The notes beneath the pieces were generated by a model, which saw only the letters and a program-made list of their open reading frames with translations, was not told the DNA's origin and ran no database searches. Shown here piece after piece: positions 26,497 through 34,371 of a stretch of DNA of 47,500 nucleotides (positions are counted from its first letter, which is position 1; each line of letters begins with the position of its first letter). The stretch lies in contig PCUY01000016.1 in assembly GCA_002787815.1 (NCBI GenBank), positions 1 through 47,500 of the forward strand, read 5' to 3'. The position numbers were made by a program, and so were the translations under genes. The stretch is from Bacteroidetes bacterium CG12_big_fil_rev_8_21_14_0_65_60_17 (GTDB taxonomy: Bacteria; Bacteroidota; Rhodothermia; Rhodothermales; UBA10348).

Positions 26497-27081
26497 CTAT
26501 TGCTGATGGTAGAGACCGTCCGGATTGACGGCGTCGCCGCCGCCGGAGGACAGGACCCGGGGGCGCGCCGGGGGGGCAGGCGTCATTTCCTGTCCAAAAT
26601 GTCCGTCCTGGGCCACGGAATATTCATTGCGCACCTTCTCCTGGATATCCATGAGGGCATGGATCAATGCTTCCGGCCGTGGGGGACAACCCGGAATGTA
26701 GACATCGACCGGAAGAAAATTGTCACATCCCTGTACCACACCATAGCACCGGTGCATACCACCGGTCGAGGCACAGGCTCCCATGGCGATACACCACTTG
26801 GGATCGGCCATCTGGTCCCACACGCGACGAATGGTGTGGGCCATCTTGTAGCTCACCCAACCGGCAACAATCATGAGATCCGCCTGGCGGGGAGAGAAAC
26901 GCATGGCTTCACTGCCGAAGCGTGCCACGTCATATTTTGGGGCTGCGAACGCCATCATTTCAATGGCGCAGCAGGAAAGTCCCATGGGAAGCGGCATGAG
27001 GGAGTTCGAACGTGCCCAGTTCACCACCGCGTCGACGCGGGTCGTAAGGAAGCCTTCACTGAGTGAGGAATCGGAGGCCAT
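26497..27081 (-). CDS. nuoB: NADH-quinone oxidoreductase subunit B
   Basis: Carries the terminal cluster N2 next to the quinone site. The 194-residue protein shows [18 protein letters not shown] (tandem cysteines), MGACASTGG and [15 protein letters not shown], giving all four N2 cysteines. A 35-residue C-terminal tail beyond the usual end is rich in P, R and G. The gene is 39 bases after the nuoA stop. Confidence 0.97.
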   Translation of the reverse strand: MASDSSLSEGFLTTRVDAVVNWARSNSLMPLPMGLSCCAIEMMAFAAPKYDVARFGSEAMRFSPRQADLMIVAGWVSYKMAHTIRRVWDQMADPKWCIAMGACASTGGMHRCYGVVQGCDNFLPVDVYIPGCPPRPEALIHALMDIQEKVRNEYSVAQDGHFGQEMTPAPPARPRVLSSGGGDAVNPDGLYHQQ

Positions 27082-27120
27082 AGAATCGCTGTTTGTACGT
27101 TTTCGTCTTCTGCGCGGGAA

Positions 27121-27492
27121 TCAATCGAATTCGAGGCCGCCCTTCTTTATGTCATAGAGCAGGCCTATGGCCAGTACAACGACAAACACCAGGACGACGG
27201 CCATGACACCTCCTCCAGCACCTGCTGCCAGGAACTCCCTGAAACTGACGGCCCAGGGGTAGAGGAAGACCACTTCTACATCGAATACGATGAAAATCAT
27301 CGCGACGAGATAGAACTTCACGGAATAACGCTCACGGGCCGTTCCAATAGGGTCCATTCCACTCTCGTACGCCTTCCGCTTGACGATATTGTGGCGTTTG
27401 GGTCCAATCAGAGCGGCCGCCTTGAGCAGCGTAAAGGACAGACCGGCAGCGATGGCCAGTTGCAGGAACAGGGGAAAAAAGTCGGAAAGCAT
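27121..27492 (-). CDS. nuoA: NADH-quinone oxidoreductase subunit A
   Basis: A small membrane subunit of complex I with three membrane helices. The 123-residue protein has KRKAYESGMDPIGTARERYSVKFYLVAMIFIVFDVEVVFLYPW, a highly conserved family stretch shown here in part: YESGMDP, FYLVAMIFIVFDVE. The ATG at 27492 starts right before the first helix; the frame opens to 27573 but runs over the candidate promoter. First gene of the nuo operon. Confidence 0.96.
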   Translation of the reverse strand: MLSDFFPLFLQLAIAAGLSFTLLKAAALIGPKRHNIVKRKAYESGMDPIGTARERYSVKFYLVAMIFIVFDVEVVFLYPWAVSFREFLAAGAGGGVMAVVLVFVVVLAIGLLYDIKKGGLEFD

Positions 27493-27514
27493 GACGCGCG
27501 CGTTTATAGACGTA

Positions 27515-27546
27515 CCAAAGTAGCGCAGACAGAGGCCCACAGTCAA
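27515..27546 (-). promoter_or_regulatory. Candidate nuo operon promoter
   Basis: On the minus strand TTGACT (27546-27541) is followed after 18 bases by TACTTTGG (27522-27515), a 7-of-8 match to the Bacteroidota TAnnTTTG element with a TTG about 21 bases upstream. It lies 23 bases before the nuoA ATG at 27492. Seen in sequence; promoter function is inferred. Confidence 0.5.
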
Positions 27547-27570
27547 CGTGAATCGCGTTGAAGAATAGTT

Positions 27571-27603
27571 CAAAGGCGGGGCGCCGGTGGCGCCCCGCCT
27601 TTG
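27571..27603 (-). terminator. Strong GC-rich hairpin after the second TonB receptor gene
   Basis: A perfect 15-bp inverted repeat (CAAAGGCGGGGCGCC and its complement) closes a 3-base loop at 27586-27588. It sits between the stop of the receptor gene (27667) and the nuo promoter and is the best terminator candidate of the window. The U-run is weak on both strands (AACTATTCTT on the minus strand), so termination is inferred from stem strength and place. A weaker inverted repeat (CCGGTC/GACCGG, 27640-27659) lies closer to the receptor stop. Confidence 0.65.
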
Positions 27604-27666
27604 CGTTCTTTCAGAGCCTGTTGTTTGCGCCGCCTGGGGCCGGTCTCAGGTGTGACCGGGCCGGCC

Positions 27667-30489
27667 TCAGAATGAGTAGGTCAGGCGTGCCATGGCCATG
27701 CGACCCAACTGCGGCGCCCCGATGAACTCGTAGTGCTCGTTGTCGGTCACGTTGGTCACATTCACGTCCAGGCGCAGGCCGGGAGTAAAGTCCGACAGGT
27801 CATAGCCGGCTCCCAGGTCCAGCAGGAAGTAGGAGTCGATCGTACCCTCGAATGGACCCGAGCGGATTGGAAACTCCTCGGTATAGCGCCCGGCCACGTT
27901 CACGGAAAGACCGTTCCTGAACGTGTACTGTGCGCCACCACGACCTTTGAAGGTCGGTGCGTTCAGCGCCAGGCTGAGTTGCGTACCGTCCTCGTCGAGT
28001 TCTTCGGCGTCGAAAAAGTCATCCGACACGAGCGACACGTTTCCGAACAGGCTCAGTGCATCGGATGCGAGGTATTGGAACGCGATATCGGCGCCGAAGA
28101 AATCCACATTACCGAAGTTGCGGTACGAGAGCATGAGCTCCGGCACGGCCCCGGGTCCCGGGTTGTTCTCGGCCGCCTGCACGATGGCAACGGGCGTGGA
28201 TGCATCCGGAAGGCTTCCGCCCGCAATATTCATGAGAAGCGAAGAAACGGCCTGCGGGGTCAGGCCGAACTGACTGAGTGCCCCCGCGAGCTGGGCGTTG
28301 CCGGAAATACCGTCGGTGAGTGCGGCTTGCAGGTCCGCATTCAGTGTCGGCACGAATACGAGTGGCGTCTCCATGAACAGCGGTCCGACGAAGTCTTCCC
28401 GGTTCGTGTAGTATCCATCGACCGTGATCAGCAGTTTGTTGTTGATGACGCCCTTGTAGCCGACCTCGAAGGTCTGCGTAATGGTCTGCTTAAGCGGGGC
28501 AATATCCACCAGGTCGTTGACAAAATTGGTCTGACCGGTGTTGGGGTTCACAATCCCCATTGCGCCACGTGAAAACCCTTGCACGTCCGTGCCGGCCTGG
28601 GGGGACAGGAGCGCAACCAGCTGCGCCACAACAGGCTCGGGAAGCGCCAGGCCGTTCTGCGCCAGAATGGCTGCAATGGTTGGTGTTCCCAGCGCCGAGA
28701 GGCCATTGTAGACCGACGCGTACGTGGCGTCGAGTGGAAGCCCCACTGGTGTCGGTGCACCAAGTGAGGCCGGGTTCAGGCTGGATGCCACCAGGTTCGT
28801 ACCGGCAATGGGCTCAAATGCGGCATTGCGTTCCCATGTGAATCCGTCGGCGGCACCCAGGCCGCGGACCGTGATGAGTCCTTTGAACTGACCAGCCACG
28901 ATGTCAAGAAAACTGGAGTTCGTGCCCGGCGACGAAAACGCCCGGTTGTAGGTCGCGCGGAAGGAGTGGTTCGTGGTGGGCTTGAAGACCAGTGCCGCGC
29001 GTGGCGAAAGCTGCACTTCGTCTACCACGCTGTGGTAATCGGTGCGCAGGGCAACCGTGAGGTCGAGCTTGTTCGTTACGCGTGATGTCGACTGGATATA
29101 CCCGCCGTACTCGTTGATATCGTCGTCATTCTCATTGCGGCCCAGGATGGTGCCCTCCGTGTCGGGCCGGGTAAACTCCATGTCGCCACCCACGATTACA
29201 TTGTGGCGACCGTTGGCGAGACTGAAATCGTACTGGGCCTGCGCCACGAACTGGCCGCCTTTGTCCACTACCGCATCGGATACGCCGTCCTGGTCAAAAT
29301 CCTGACCATATACGAACGAGTCCCCTGCGTCATTCTTGTTGTAGTAAACCTGGGCGAAAAAGTCCTTCAGCAGGAAGCGGAGCTGGTAGTACTGATACCC
29401 GAAATCGTCGGCCTGCAGCGTGCCGATACCTGACAGTACGGTCGAGTTCAGCTGGGAAAAACCGCCGTTGGCAATAACAGCCCCTTCCTCCGAGAAACGG
29501 TATTCCAGCGAACCGTTGATATTCAGCTTGTCGAAATCATTGTTTCGGGGACCGAAGGGCGGTACCCACGGGGCATCGTCAGGGCTGTTGGGGTCCAGTT
29601 CCCAGTCATCGGCCTGGGAATACATACCCGTTATCTTGTAGCCGAGTTTGCCGTTCGGGGCAACGCCAGCATGACGGAACTGTGTGGCGAACAGTGAGCG
29701 CTCACCGCCCTGGACGGAAATGGTCGTGCCGGGGTGGCTGAAGGGGTCTTTCGTGGTGAAATGCACCACACCAGCATCCACACCCGCTCCATAGAGGGCC
29801 GAGCCTGGCCCCCGGACCACTTCAATCCGGTCCAGATCCACGTTCATGTTGGGCATGATGCTGTAAAGGTTCACCGCCAGCGACGGTACCGCGGCCTGCC
29901 GGTAGTCGGTAAGTACGTGGGTCGCGCCGGAGAATGCATTGTTGAAGCCCCGGATCACAAGCTCGCGCCTGTCCACACCAGTCTGTTGCATGTCAACCCC
30001 GGGAGTCGAGCGCAGCACTTCCACGGACGATGCGCTCACGTCCCGCGCAATCTCTTCCGTGTTCAGGATGGAAATCGAAGCCGGGGCATCGAGCGCTTTT
30101 TCCTCCCGGCGGGAGGCGGCCACGACTACCGTATTGAGTTCGAGTCCCTGCTGACCGAGGACGAAGTCGACGGTATGCGAGCCACCGGACGTGACCGTGA
30201 TACTCGATTCCTGTTCCTGGAAGCCAACGAAACGGGCGCGGACCGTGACGAATCCGGCGGGGACGGAAAAGGAATACCTTCCATCGGCGTCGGTAGCCGA
30301 ACCACCGAGCATGGCTCCGTCCGCGGCCATGGCAACGATATTGGCGCCGGAAAGCGCAAGTCCATCTTCAGCGTCTGTGACGCGGCCGGAGATGGTACCG
30401 TTCTGTGCGGAAGCGCTTTCGGTCATGCTCAGGAATGCAAGCGCTGTGATCAGGCTTAAAAGCCCTTTTTTGGCGTAACAACCGTTCAT
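27667..30489 (-). CDS. TonB-dependent outer-membrane receptor, probably iron-related
   Basis: A 940-residue receptor: signal peptide (1-28, ending ASAQ), carboxypeptidase-regulatory-like domain (about 30-110, ISGRVTDAEDGLALSGANI), plug (about 125-245, with LNTVVVAASRREEKALDAPASISIL, VIRGFNN, VVRGPGSALYGAGVDAGVV) and a barrel ending NVTNVTDNEHYEFIG and LTYSF with a terminal aromatic. There is no STN domain, so it is an uptake receptor rather than a transducer. Alanine/proline-rich insertions in the barrel (for example SALGTPTIAAILAQNG) suggest large extracellular loops. It lies downstream of an FbpABC-type iron importer on the same strand, so a siderophore or iron substrate is inferred. The ATG at 30489 (MNGCYAKKG) fits the signal peptide. 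Confidence 0.9.
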   Translation of the reverse strand: MNGCYAKKGLLSLITALAFLSMTESASAQNGTISGRVTDAEDGLALSGANIVAMAADGAMLGGSATDADGRYSFSVPAGFVTVRARFVGFQEQESSITVTSGGSHTVDFVLGQQGLELNTVVVAASRREEKALDAPASISILNTEEIARDVSASSVEVLRSTPGVDMQQTGVDRRELVIRGFNNAFSGATHVLTDYRQAAVPSLAVNLYSIMPNMNVDLDRIEVVRGPGSALYGAGVDAGVVHFTTKDPFSHPGTTISVQGGERSLFATQFRHAGVAPNGKLGYKITGMYSQADDWELDPNSPDDAPWVPPFGPRNNDFDKLNINGSLEYRFSEEGAVIANGGFSQLNSTVLSGIGTLQADDFGYQYYQLRFLLKDFFAQVYYNKNDAGDSFVYGQDFDQDGVSDAVVDKGGQFVAQAQYDFSLANGRHNVIVGGDMEFTRPDTEGTILGRNENDDDINEYGGYIQSTSRVTNKLDLTVALRTDYHSVVDEVQLSPRAALVFKPTTNHSFRATYNRAFSSPGTNSSFLDIVAGQFKGLITVRGLGAADGFTWERNAAFEPIAGTNLVASSLNPASLGAPTPVGLPLDATYASVYNGLSALGTPTIAAILAQNGLALPEPVVAQLVALLSPQAGTDVQGFSRGAMGIVNPNTGQTNFVNDLVDIAPLKQTITQTFEVGYKGVINNKLLITVDGYYTNREDFVGPLFMETPLVFVPTLNADLQAALTDGISGNAQLAGALSQFGLTPQAVSSLLMNIAGGSLPDASTPVAIVQAAENNPGPGAVPELMLSYRNFGNVDFFGADIAFQYLASDALSLFGNVSLVSDDFFDAEELDEDGTQLSLALNAPTFKGRGGAQYTFRNGLSVNVAGRYTEEFPIRSGPFEGTIDSYFLLDLGAGYDLSDFTPGLRLDVNVTNVTDNEHYEFIGAPQLGRMAMARLTYSF

Positions 30490-30531
30490 GGGAATAAATG
30501 GTGGGTGAATGGGCCGTGAATTGTGTGAGGG

Positions 30532-30539
30532 CAATTATA
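30532..30539 (-). promoter_or_regulatory. Candidate -7/-10 element for the second TonB receptor
   Basis: The minus strand reads TATAATTG, 7 of 8 to TAnnTTTG and containing TATAAT, 42 bases before the ATG at 30489, in the 103-base gap after fbpC. No fitting upstream element was found at the expected distance. Confidence 0.35.
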
Positions 30540-30592
30540 CAAAAACATTCCAGAAAGAGGATACCCACGGGATCATCTCACTCTTTTCTTGG

Positions 30593-31660
30593 TCAATCAC
30601 ACACGCCGGGGGGTTCGTCTTCGAGTACGATGGCAGCCTCCAACGGAACGATTTCGACCACATCCCGACAGGAAAATGTGAGCCGATTGTCCGTGTGTAC
30701 GAGCACCTCGGTATCAGCCGTTTTCACGGTCCAGGTGACGTCGTGCCCCTTGAATTCCCGCCGCATGATGACGCCGCGCGTCGTCCCGTCTGTGCCGGGA
30801 GCAGCGAGCGTCAGGTGCTCGGGCCTCAGTGAAACCCATGTCGGACCGGTCGCTGGCCTGTCCAGTGCAACAGGACCAAATCCCGTCTGCGCAGTCCGCC
30901 CATCGGCATGAGCAAGAACAAGGTTCGTAAGACCCAGGAACTGGGCAACAAATGGTGTCCGCGGTCTGAAGTAGATATCCTCGGGCGTTCCAGTCTGTTG
31001 GATGCGGCCGTCGCGCATGACCGCGATCCGGTCGGCGAACGAGAGGGCTTCCTCCTGGTCATGTGTGACCATGATGGCCGTGATACCGAATGCGGCCAGC
31101 ATGGATCTGATTTCGGAGCGCGTCGATTGGCGCAACTTGGCATCCAGATTCGAAAAGGGCTCATCGAGAAGGATGAGGGATGGACGGGGGGCCATGGAGC
31201 GGGCAATGGCTACCCGTTGCTGTTGTCCGCCCGAGAGCTCATGTGGATAACGGTGCCCGAGTCCTTCCAGGCCGACCGATGCCAGCAACTCAGCGACTTT
31301 CTTTTTCCGGTCGCGGCGACCCTTGAGTCCAAACCCGATATTCTGTTCCGCTGTCAGGTGCGGAAAGAGTGCGTAATCCTGGAAGACAATCCCGATACCC
31401 CTGTTCTCAGGCGGGACGGGCTGTGCACCCGGCTTGTTCAGAAGACGGCCCTCGTACCGGATGGAGCCCGATTCGGGGGTGTCGAAGCCCGCCAGAACCC
31501 TCAGAAATGATGTTTTTCCGCACCCGGAGGGTCCCAGCAGCGCAAACATTTCACCAGGCTCGACCTGGAACGTGACATCCCGCACCACAGGGGGCAGTGC
31601 GGCCCCATGGCGCCGTGTGATGCCGACAACGTCCAGTATGGGAGCGGAGGAAGTCTTCAT
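30593..31660 (-). CDS. ABC transporter ATP-binding protein, ferric iron type (FbpC-like)
   Basis: The cytoplasmic ATPase of the importer. The 355-residue protein has Walker A GPSGCGKTS (about 44-52), a Q-loop in GIVFQDYALFPHL, signature LSGGQQQR, Walker B LILLDEPFSNLDA, the switch histidine in MVTHDQ and a C-terminal TOBE-like region with WVSLRPEHLTL. The length and TOBE domain fit the FbpC/PotA/CysA group; iron specificity rests on the neighbouring binding protein. Its ATG overlaps the permease stop as ATGA. Confidence 0.92.
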   Translation of the reverse strand: MKTSSAPILDVVGITRRHGAALPPVVRDVTFQVEPGEMFALLGPSGCGKTSFLRVLAGFDTPESGSIRYEGRLLNKPGAQPVPPENRGIGIVFQDYALFPHLTAEQNIGFGLKGRRDRKKKVAELLASVGLEGLGHRYPHELSGGQQQRVAIARSMAPRPSLILLDEPFSNLDAKLRQSTRSEIRSMLAAFGITAIMVTHDQEEALSFADRIAVMRDGRIQQTGTPEDIYFRPRTPFVAQFLGLTNLVLAHADGRTAQTGFGPVALDRPATGPTWVSLRPEHLTLAAPGTDGTTRGVIMRREFKGHDVTWTVKTADTEVLVHTDNRLTFSCRDVVEIVPLEAAIVLEDEPPGVCD

Positions 31661-33252
31661 GCGGGCACGTCCGGATTGCTGTCAGAGTTCCGGTTGGATT
31701 CACGGTGAAGGAGCAGCCCCACGAAAAGGGAAGAAACGGCGACAATCATGAGGGCATGCGGGGCAGCCAATGCGTACTGTGCTTCATTGGTCAGGCTCCA
31801 TACGTTTACCGCAAGAGACTGGAAGCCGATCGGGGAAAGCAGATACGTAAGGGGAAGTTCCTTCATGACCGAGAGGAAGATGAAGGCAGTGGCTGTCACG
31901 AGACCAGGTCGGATGCTCGGAAGAACACTCGCCAGAAAGGCCGCAATTCGTGAACGACCCAGCGTGCGAGCCGACTCCTCAACCGATGGGTTCGCCTGGT
32001 AGAAGGCGGTTCGCAGGGGGCCAAGGGCTTCAGCCAGAAAATGCACGGCATAGACAGCAACGAGCAGGAACATGGTCTGATAGAGGCCGGGCGCCAGTGA
32101 CAGCGCCATGAAGATCACGGCCAGGGCCAGGGCCAGTGGGGGAATGGCATACCCCATCCAGGCAACCCGCTCCAGCCACTGTACGGATCGGATTCGGAGT
32201 CGGGCGCTGGCGTAGGCAACGGGAAGCGCCAGGACAACCGTCAGTACGGCGGCCGGTGCGGAAGCGGAAACGGACCCCAGAAGGGCCCCCGCGACGCTGA
32301 CTCCGGGTGATGACAGGCCACGCAGCGACCAGTAGACGAGCGTACCGAGCGGGAGCACCACCGACCACAGGGCGACGAGTGCCAGACCAGAAAGGACGGG
32401 AATGCGCCACGGCCCAAGTCGGGTCCGGGCCGGAGGCAGGGCCGATCCTGGGCCGCGACGGGCCAGGAATGTCGTGCGTAGCGATTTCGCCTCGGCCAAC
32501 AGAAGCGTAGCCGTGACGGCGAGGAGCATGAGAGCGAGCCAGGCGGCATAGAGACGGTCGAAGGCTCCGGTATACTGCAGGAAAATGGCATAGGAGAACG
32601 TTTTGAAGCGCATCAGGGAGACCACACCGAAGTCTCCGAGAACATGAAGGACAATGAGCAGCCCTCCGGCCATCCAGGCGGGCTTCAGTTGGGGAAGTAC
32701 AATGCGAAAAAATACCTGGCGGCGCGTCAGTCCCAGTGCCTGGGCGGACTCTTCGATGGAAACGTCCAGTCCGAGCAGTGCCGCGCGCAGATTCAGAAAC
32801 ATGTAGGGAAACGTATACAGACTGAGTGCCAGGAGGGCACCCACGTATCCTCCGGGTCGAGGAATGTCAACGCCCAGGGCGAGCGACAGCGCGCCGTATC
32901 TCCCCGAAACGGCCAGGAGCACATAAGCCATCACGTAACCCGGGATGGCCAGCGGGAGAACTCCGAGCAGCGTCACGAGGCGGCGGCCCGGGACATCCGA
33001 GCGTGTTGTGAGCCATGCCAGCGGGAGTGCAATCAGTGTGGCTACAAGAAGCACTCCCGCTGCGAGCGACAATGTGTTCGCCAGCAGATGCAGGTTGCGT
33101 GTGCGGAAGACGACACTGCCGAGGGTGGCCATGTCTGCACCTGCAGCGCAGAGCACCAGGTACGCGATGGGCAGAAAGACACCAACGGCGACAAAGGCGG
33201 CTGCAATCCAGACGGGCCAGTGCCGGACGAGACGTGCTGGTGTGTCCCTCAC
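31657..33252 (-). CDS. ABC transporter permease, fused two-domain FbpB type
   Basis: A 531-residue inner-membrane permease with about twelve membrane segments in two homologous halves; each half has the EAA-type loop (DVSIEESAQALGLTRRQVFFR near residue 180 and PSVEESARTLGRSRIAAFL near residue 430). This fused arrangement is typical of ferric iron importers. The start is a GTG at 33252 that overlaps the stop of the binding-protein gene as GTGA. Confidence 0.92.
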   Translation of the reverse strand: MRDTPARLVRHWPVWIAAAFVAVGVFLPIAYLVLCAAGADMATLGSVVFRTRNLHLLANTLSLAAGVLLVATLIALPLAWLTTRSDVPGRRLVTLLGVLPLAIPGYVMAYVLLAVSGRYGALSLALGVDIPRPGGYVGALLALSLYTFPYMFLNLRAALLGLDVSIEESAQALGLTRRQVFFRIVLPQLKPAWMAGGLLIVLHVLGDFGVVSLMRFKTFSYAIFLQYTGAFDRLYAAWLALMLLAVTATLLLAEAKSLRTTFLARRGPGSALPPARTRLGPWRIPVLSGLALVALWSVVLPLGTLVYWSLRGLSSPGVSVAGALLGSVSASAPAAVLTVVLALPVAYASARLRIRSVQWLERVAWMGYAIPPLALALAVIFMALSLAPGLYQTMFLLVAVYAVHFLAEALGPLRTAFYQANPSVEESARTLGRSRIAAFLASVLPSIRPGLVTATAFIFLSVMKELPLTYLLSPIGFQSLAVNVWSLTNEAQYALAAPHALMIVAVSSLFVGLLLHRESNRNSDSNPDVPA

Positions 33253-34253
33253 AGGAGCCCGACTTCTCGCAGCATGACGAGGGTTGCTTCCAGGTCATCC
33301 ATGCCTTCGAGCGCAACATCAGGCTTCAGTTCGCTCAGTTTGTCGAAGTCGGCAAGCTGCGTCCCGGGGGTGGCCTCGCGCGTCACGGGATATTCAAATG
33401 TTTCCGTGGCAAAGTAATTTTGCGCCGTGTTTTCGAGCAGGAACGCGATCAGGGCCTGCGACTCGGCTGTTTTATTGCTCGAGGCCAGGTGACCGATCCC
33501 CGCCACATTGATCAGGTTGCCGCTATTCCCGGGCGCGAAAAAGGACTGTTCGACCGGGTAGTCGGGATTGTCCGCCTTGTAACGGTAGAGGTAGTAGTGG
33601 TTTGGAATACCCAGATCGATTTCGGCGTTGGCAATGCCTTCCAGAATGCTTCGGTTGTTGGGGTACGAGGTCGCCCCGCCTTCCTTGACAGCCAGGAGCC
33701 AGTCGCGGGTGGACGCATCTCCAAGGGCCATGCGCATGGCGGTAACCGCGGCCTGGAACGATCCGTTTGTCGGAGCCCAGCCCAGGCGGGAAGCGAATTC
33801 CGGCCGGGCCAGCTCTTCAATCCGTTCCGGCAGGTCCTCAGGCGAAAGGCGTTCAGGAGACCAGGCCAGGACACGGGCGCGACCGCTCGTGGCTACCCAG
33901 GCCCCGCCACCAGCGGCAAATCCGGGCAGAACACGAGACGTCACGGCCTCGGGCAGGGGAGTGAAGAGACCGGCTTTCTGGACGGCACCGAGCGCCCCGG
34001 CATCCTGCGCCCAATAGACATCTGCAGGCGACTCGTCGCCTTCCTCAATGAGTGCCACCGCGAGTTGGGCTGTATCACCGTATCGGACGTTTACCTGGAT
34101 ACCCGTCTCCTCCGTAAAGCGGTCCAGCAGCGGCTGGACCAGCGACTGACTCCGGCCCGAGTAGAGTGTAACCGACGACGATTCGGGTTCCGAGCAACCC
34201 GTTGCGGAAACAAGGAGAATCAATGCAAGGAGTGGGAGCGGAAGCTTCTTCAT
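33249..34253 (-). CDS. Ferric iron-binding lipoprotein of ABC transporter (FbpA-like)
   Basis: A 334-residue extracytoplasmic binding protein. A lipobox SATGC gives the lipidated Cys at residue 20. The fold starts with VTLYSGRSQSLVQPLL, a typical FbpA/FutA opening, and the tandem tyrosines Y220-Y221 in IPNHYYLYRY correspond to the Fe(III)-ligand tyrosine pair of the family. The ATG at 34253 gives the signal peptide directly; the frame opens to 34286 without support. First gene of the fbpABC-type operon, with a 21-bp palindrome 41-60 bases upstream. Confidence 0.92.
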   Translation of the reverse strand: MKKLPLPLLALILLVSATGCSEPESSSVTLYSGRSQSLVQPLLDRFTEETGIQVNVRYGDTAQLAVALIEEGDESPADVYWAQDAGALGAVQKAGLFTPLPEAVTSRVLPGFAAGGGAWVATSGRARVLAWSPERLSPEDLPERIEELARPEFASRLGWAPTNGSFQAAVTAMRMALGDASTRDWLLAVKEGGATSYPNNRSILEGIANAEIDLGIPNHYYLYRYKADNPDYPVEQSFFAPGNSGNLINVAGIGHLASSNKTAESQALIAFLLENTAQNYFATETFEYPVTREATPGTQLADFDKLSELKPDVALEGMDDLEATLVMLREVGLL

Positions 34254-34292
34254 GACATGTGATTGATCGTGGCGGGTGCGCGACATGGATTC

Positions 34293-34313
34293 TATTTAGA
34301 TTGAATCTAAATA
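34293..34313. promoter_or_regulatory. 21-bp perfect palindrome, probable metal-regulator operator
   Basis: Half-sites TATTTAGATT and AATCTAAATA surround a central G, a perfect 10-1-10 inverted repeat 40 bases upstream of the iron-binding protein start. The AT-rich site stands out in the GC-rich surroundings. Symmetry and place fit an operator for a DtxR/MntR-type or Fur-type regulator; the core TTAGATT-G-AATCTAA has the 7-1-7 shape of Fur boxes. A Fur-family gene is at 45074. Which protein binds is not shown by the sequence. Confidence 0.65.
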
Positions 34314-34371
34314 CTTTCATTCTCCCGTGCTCCCGTTTCCACAGTTCTTACTGAAAATTCCAACTTGGGCC

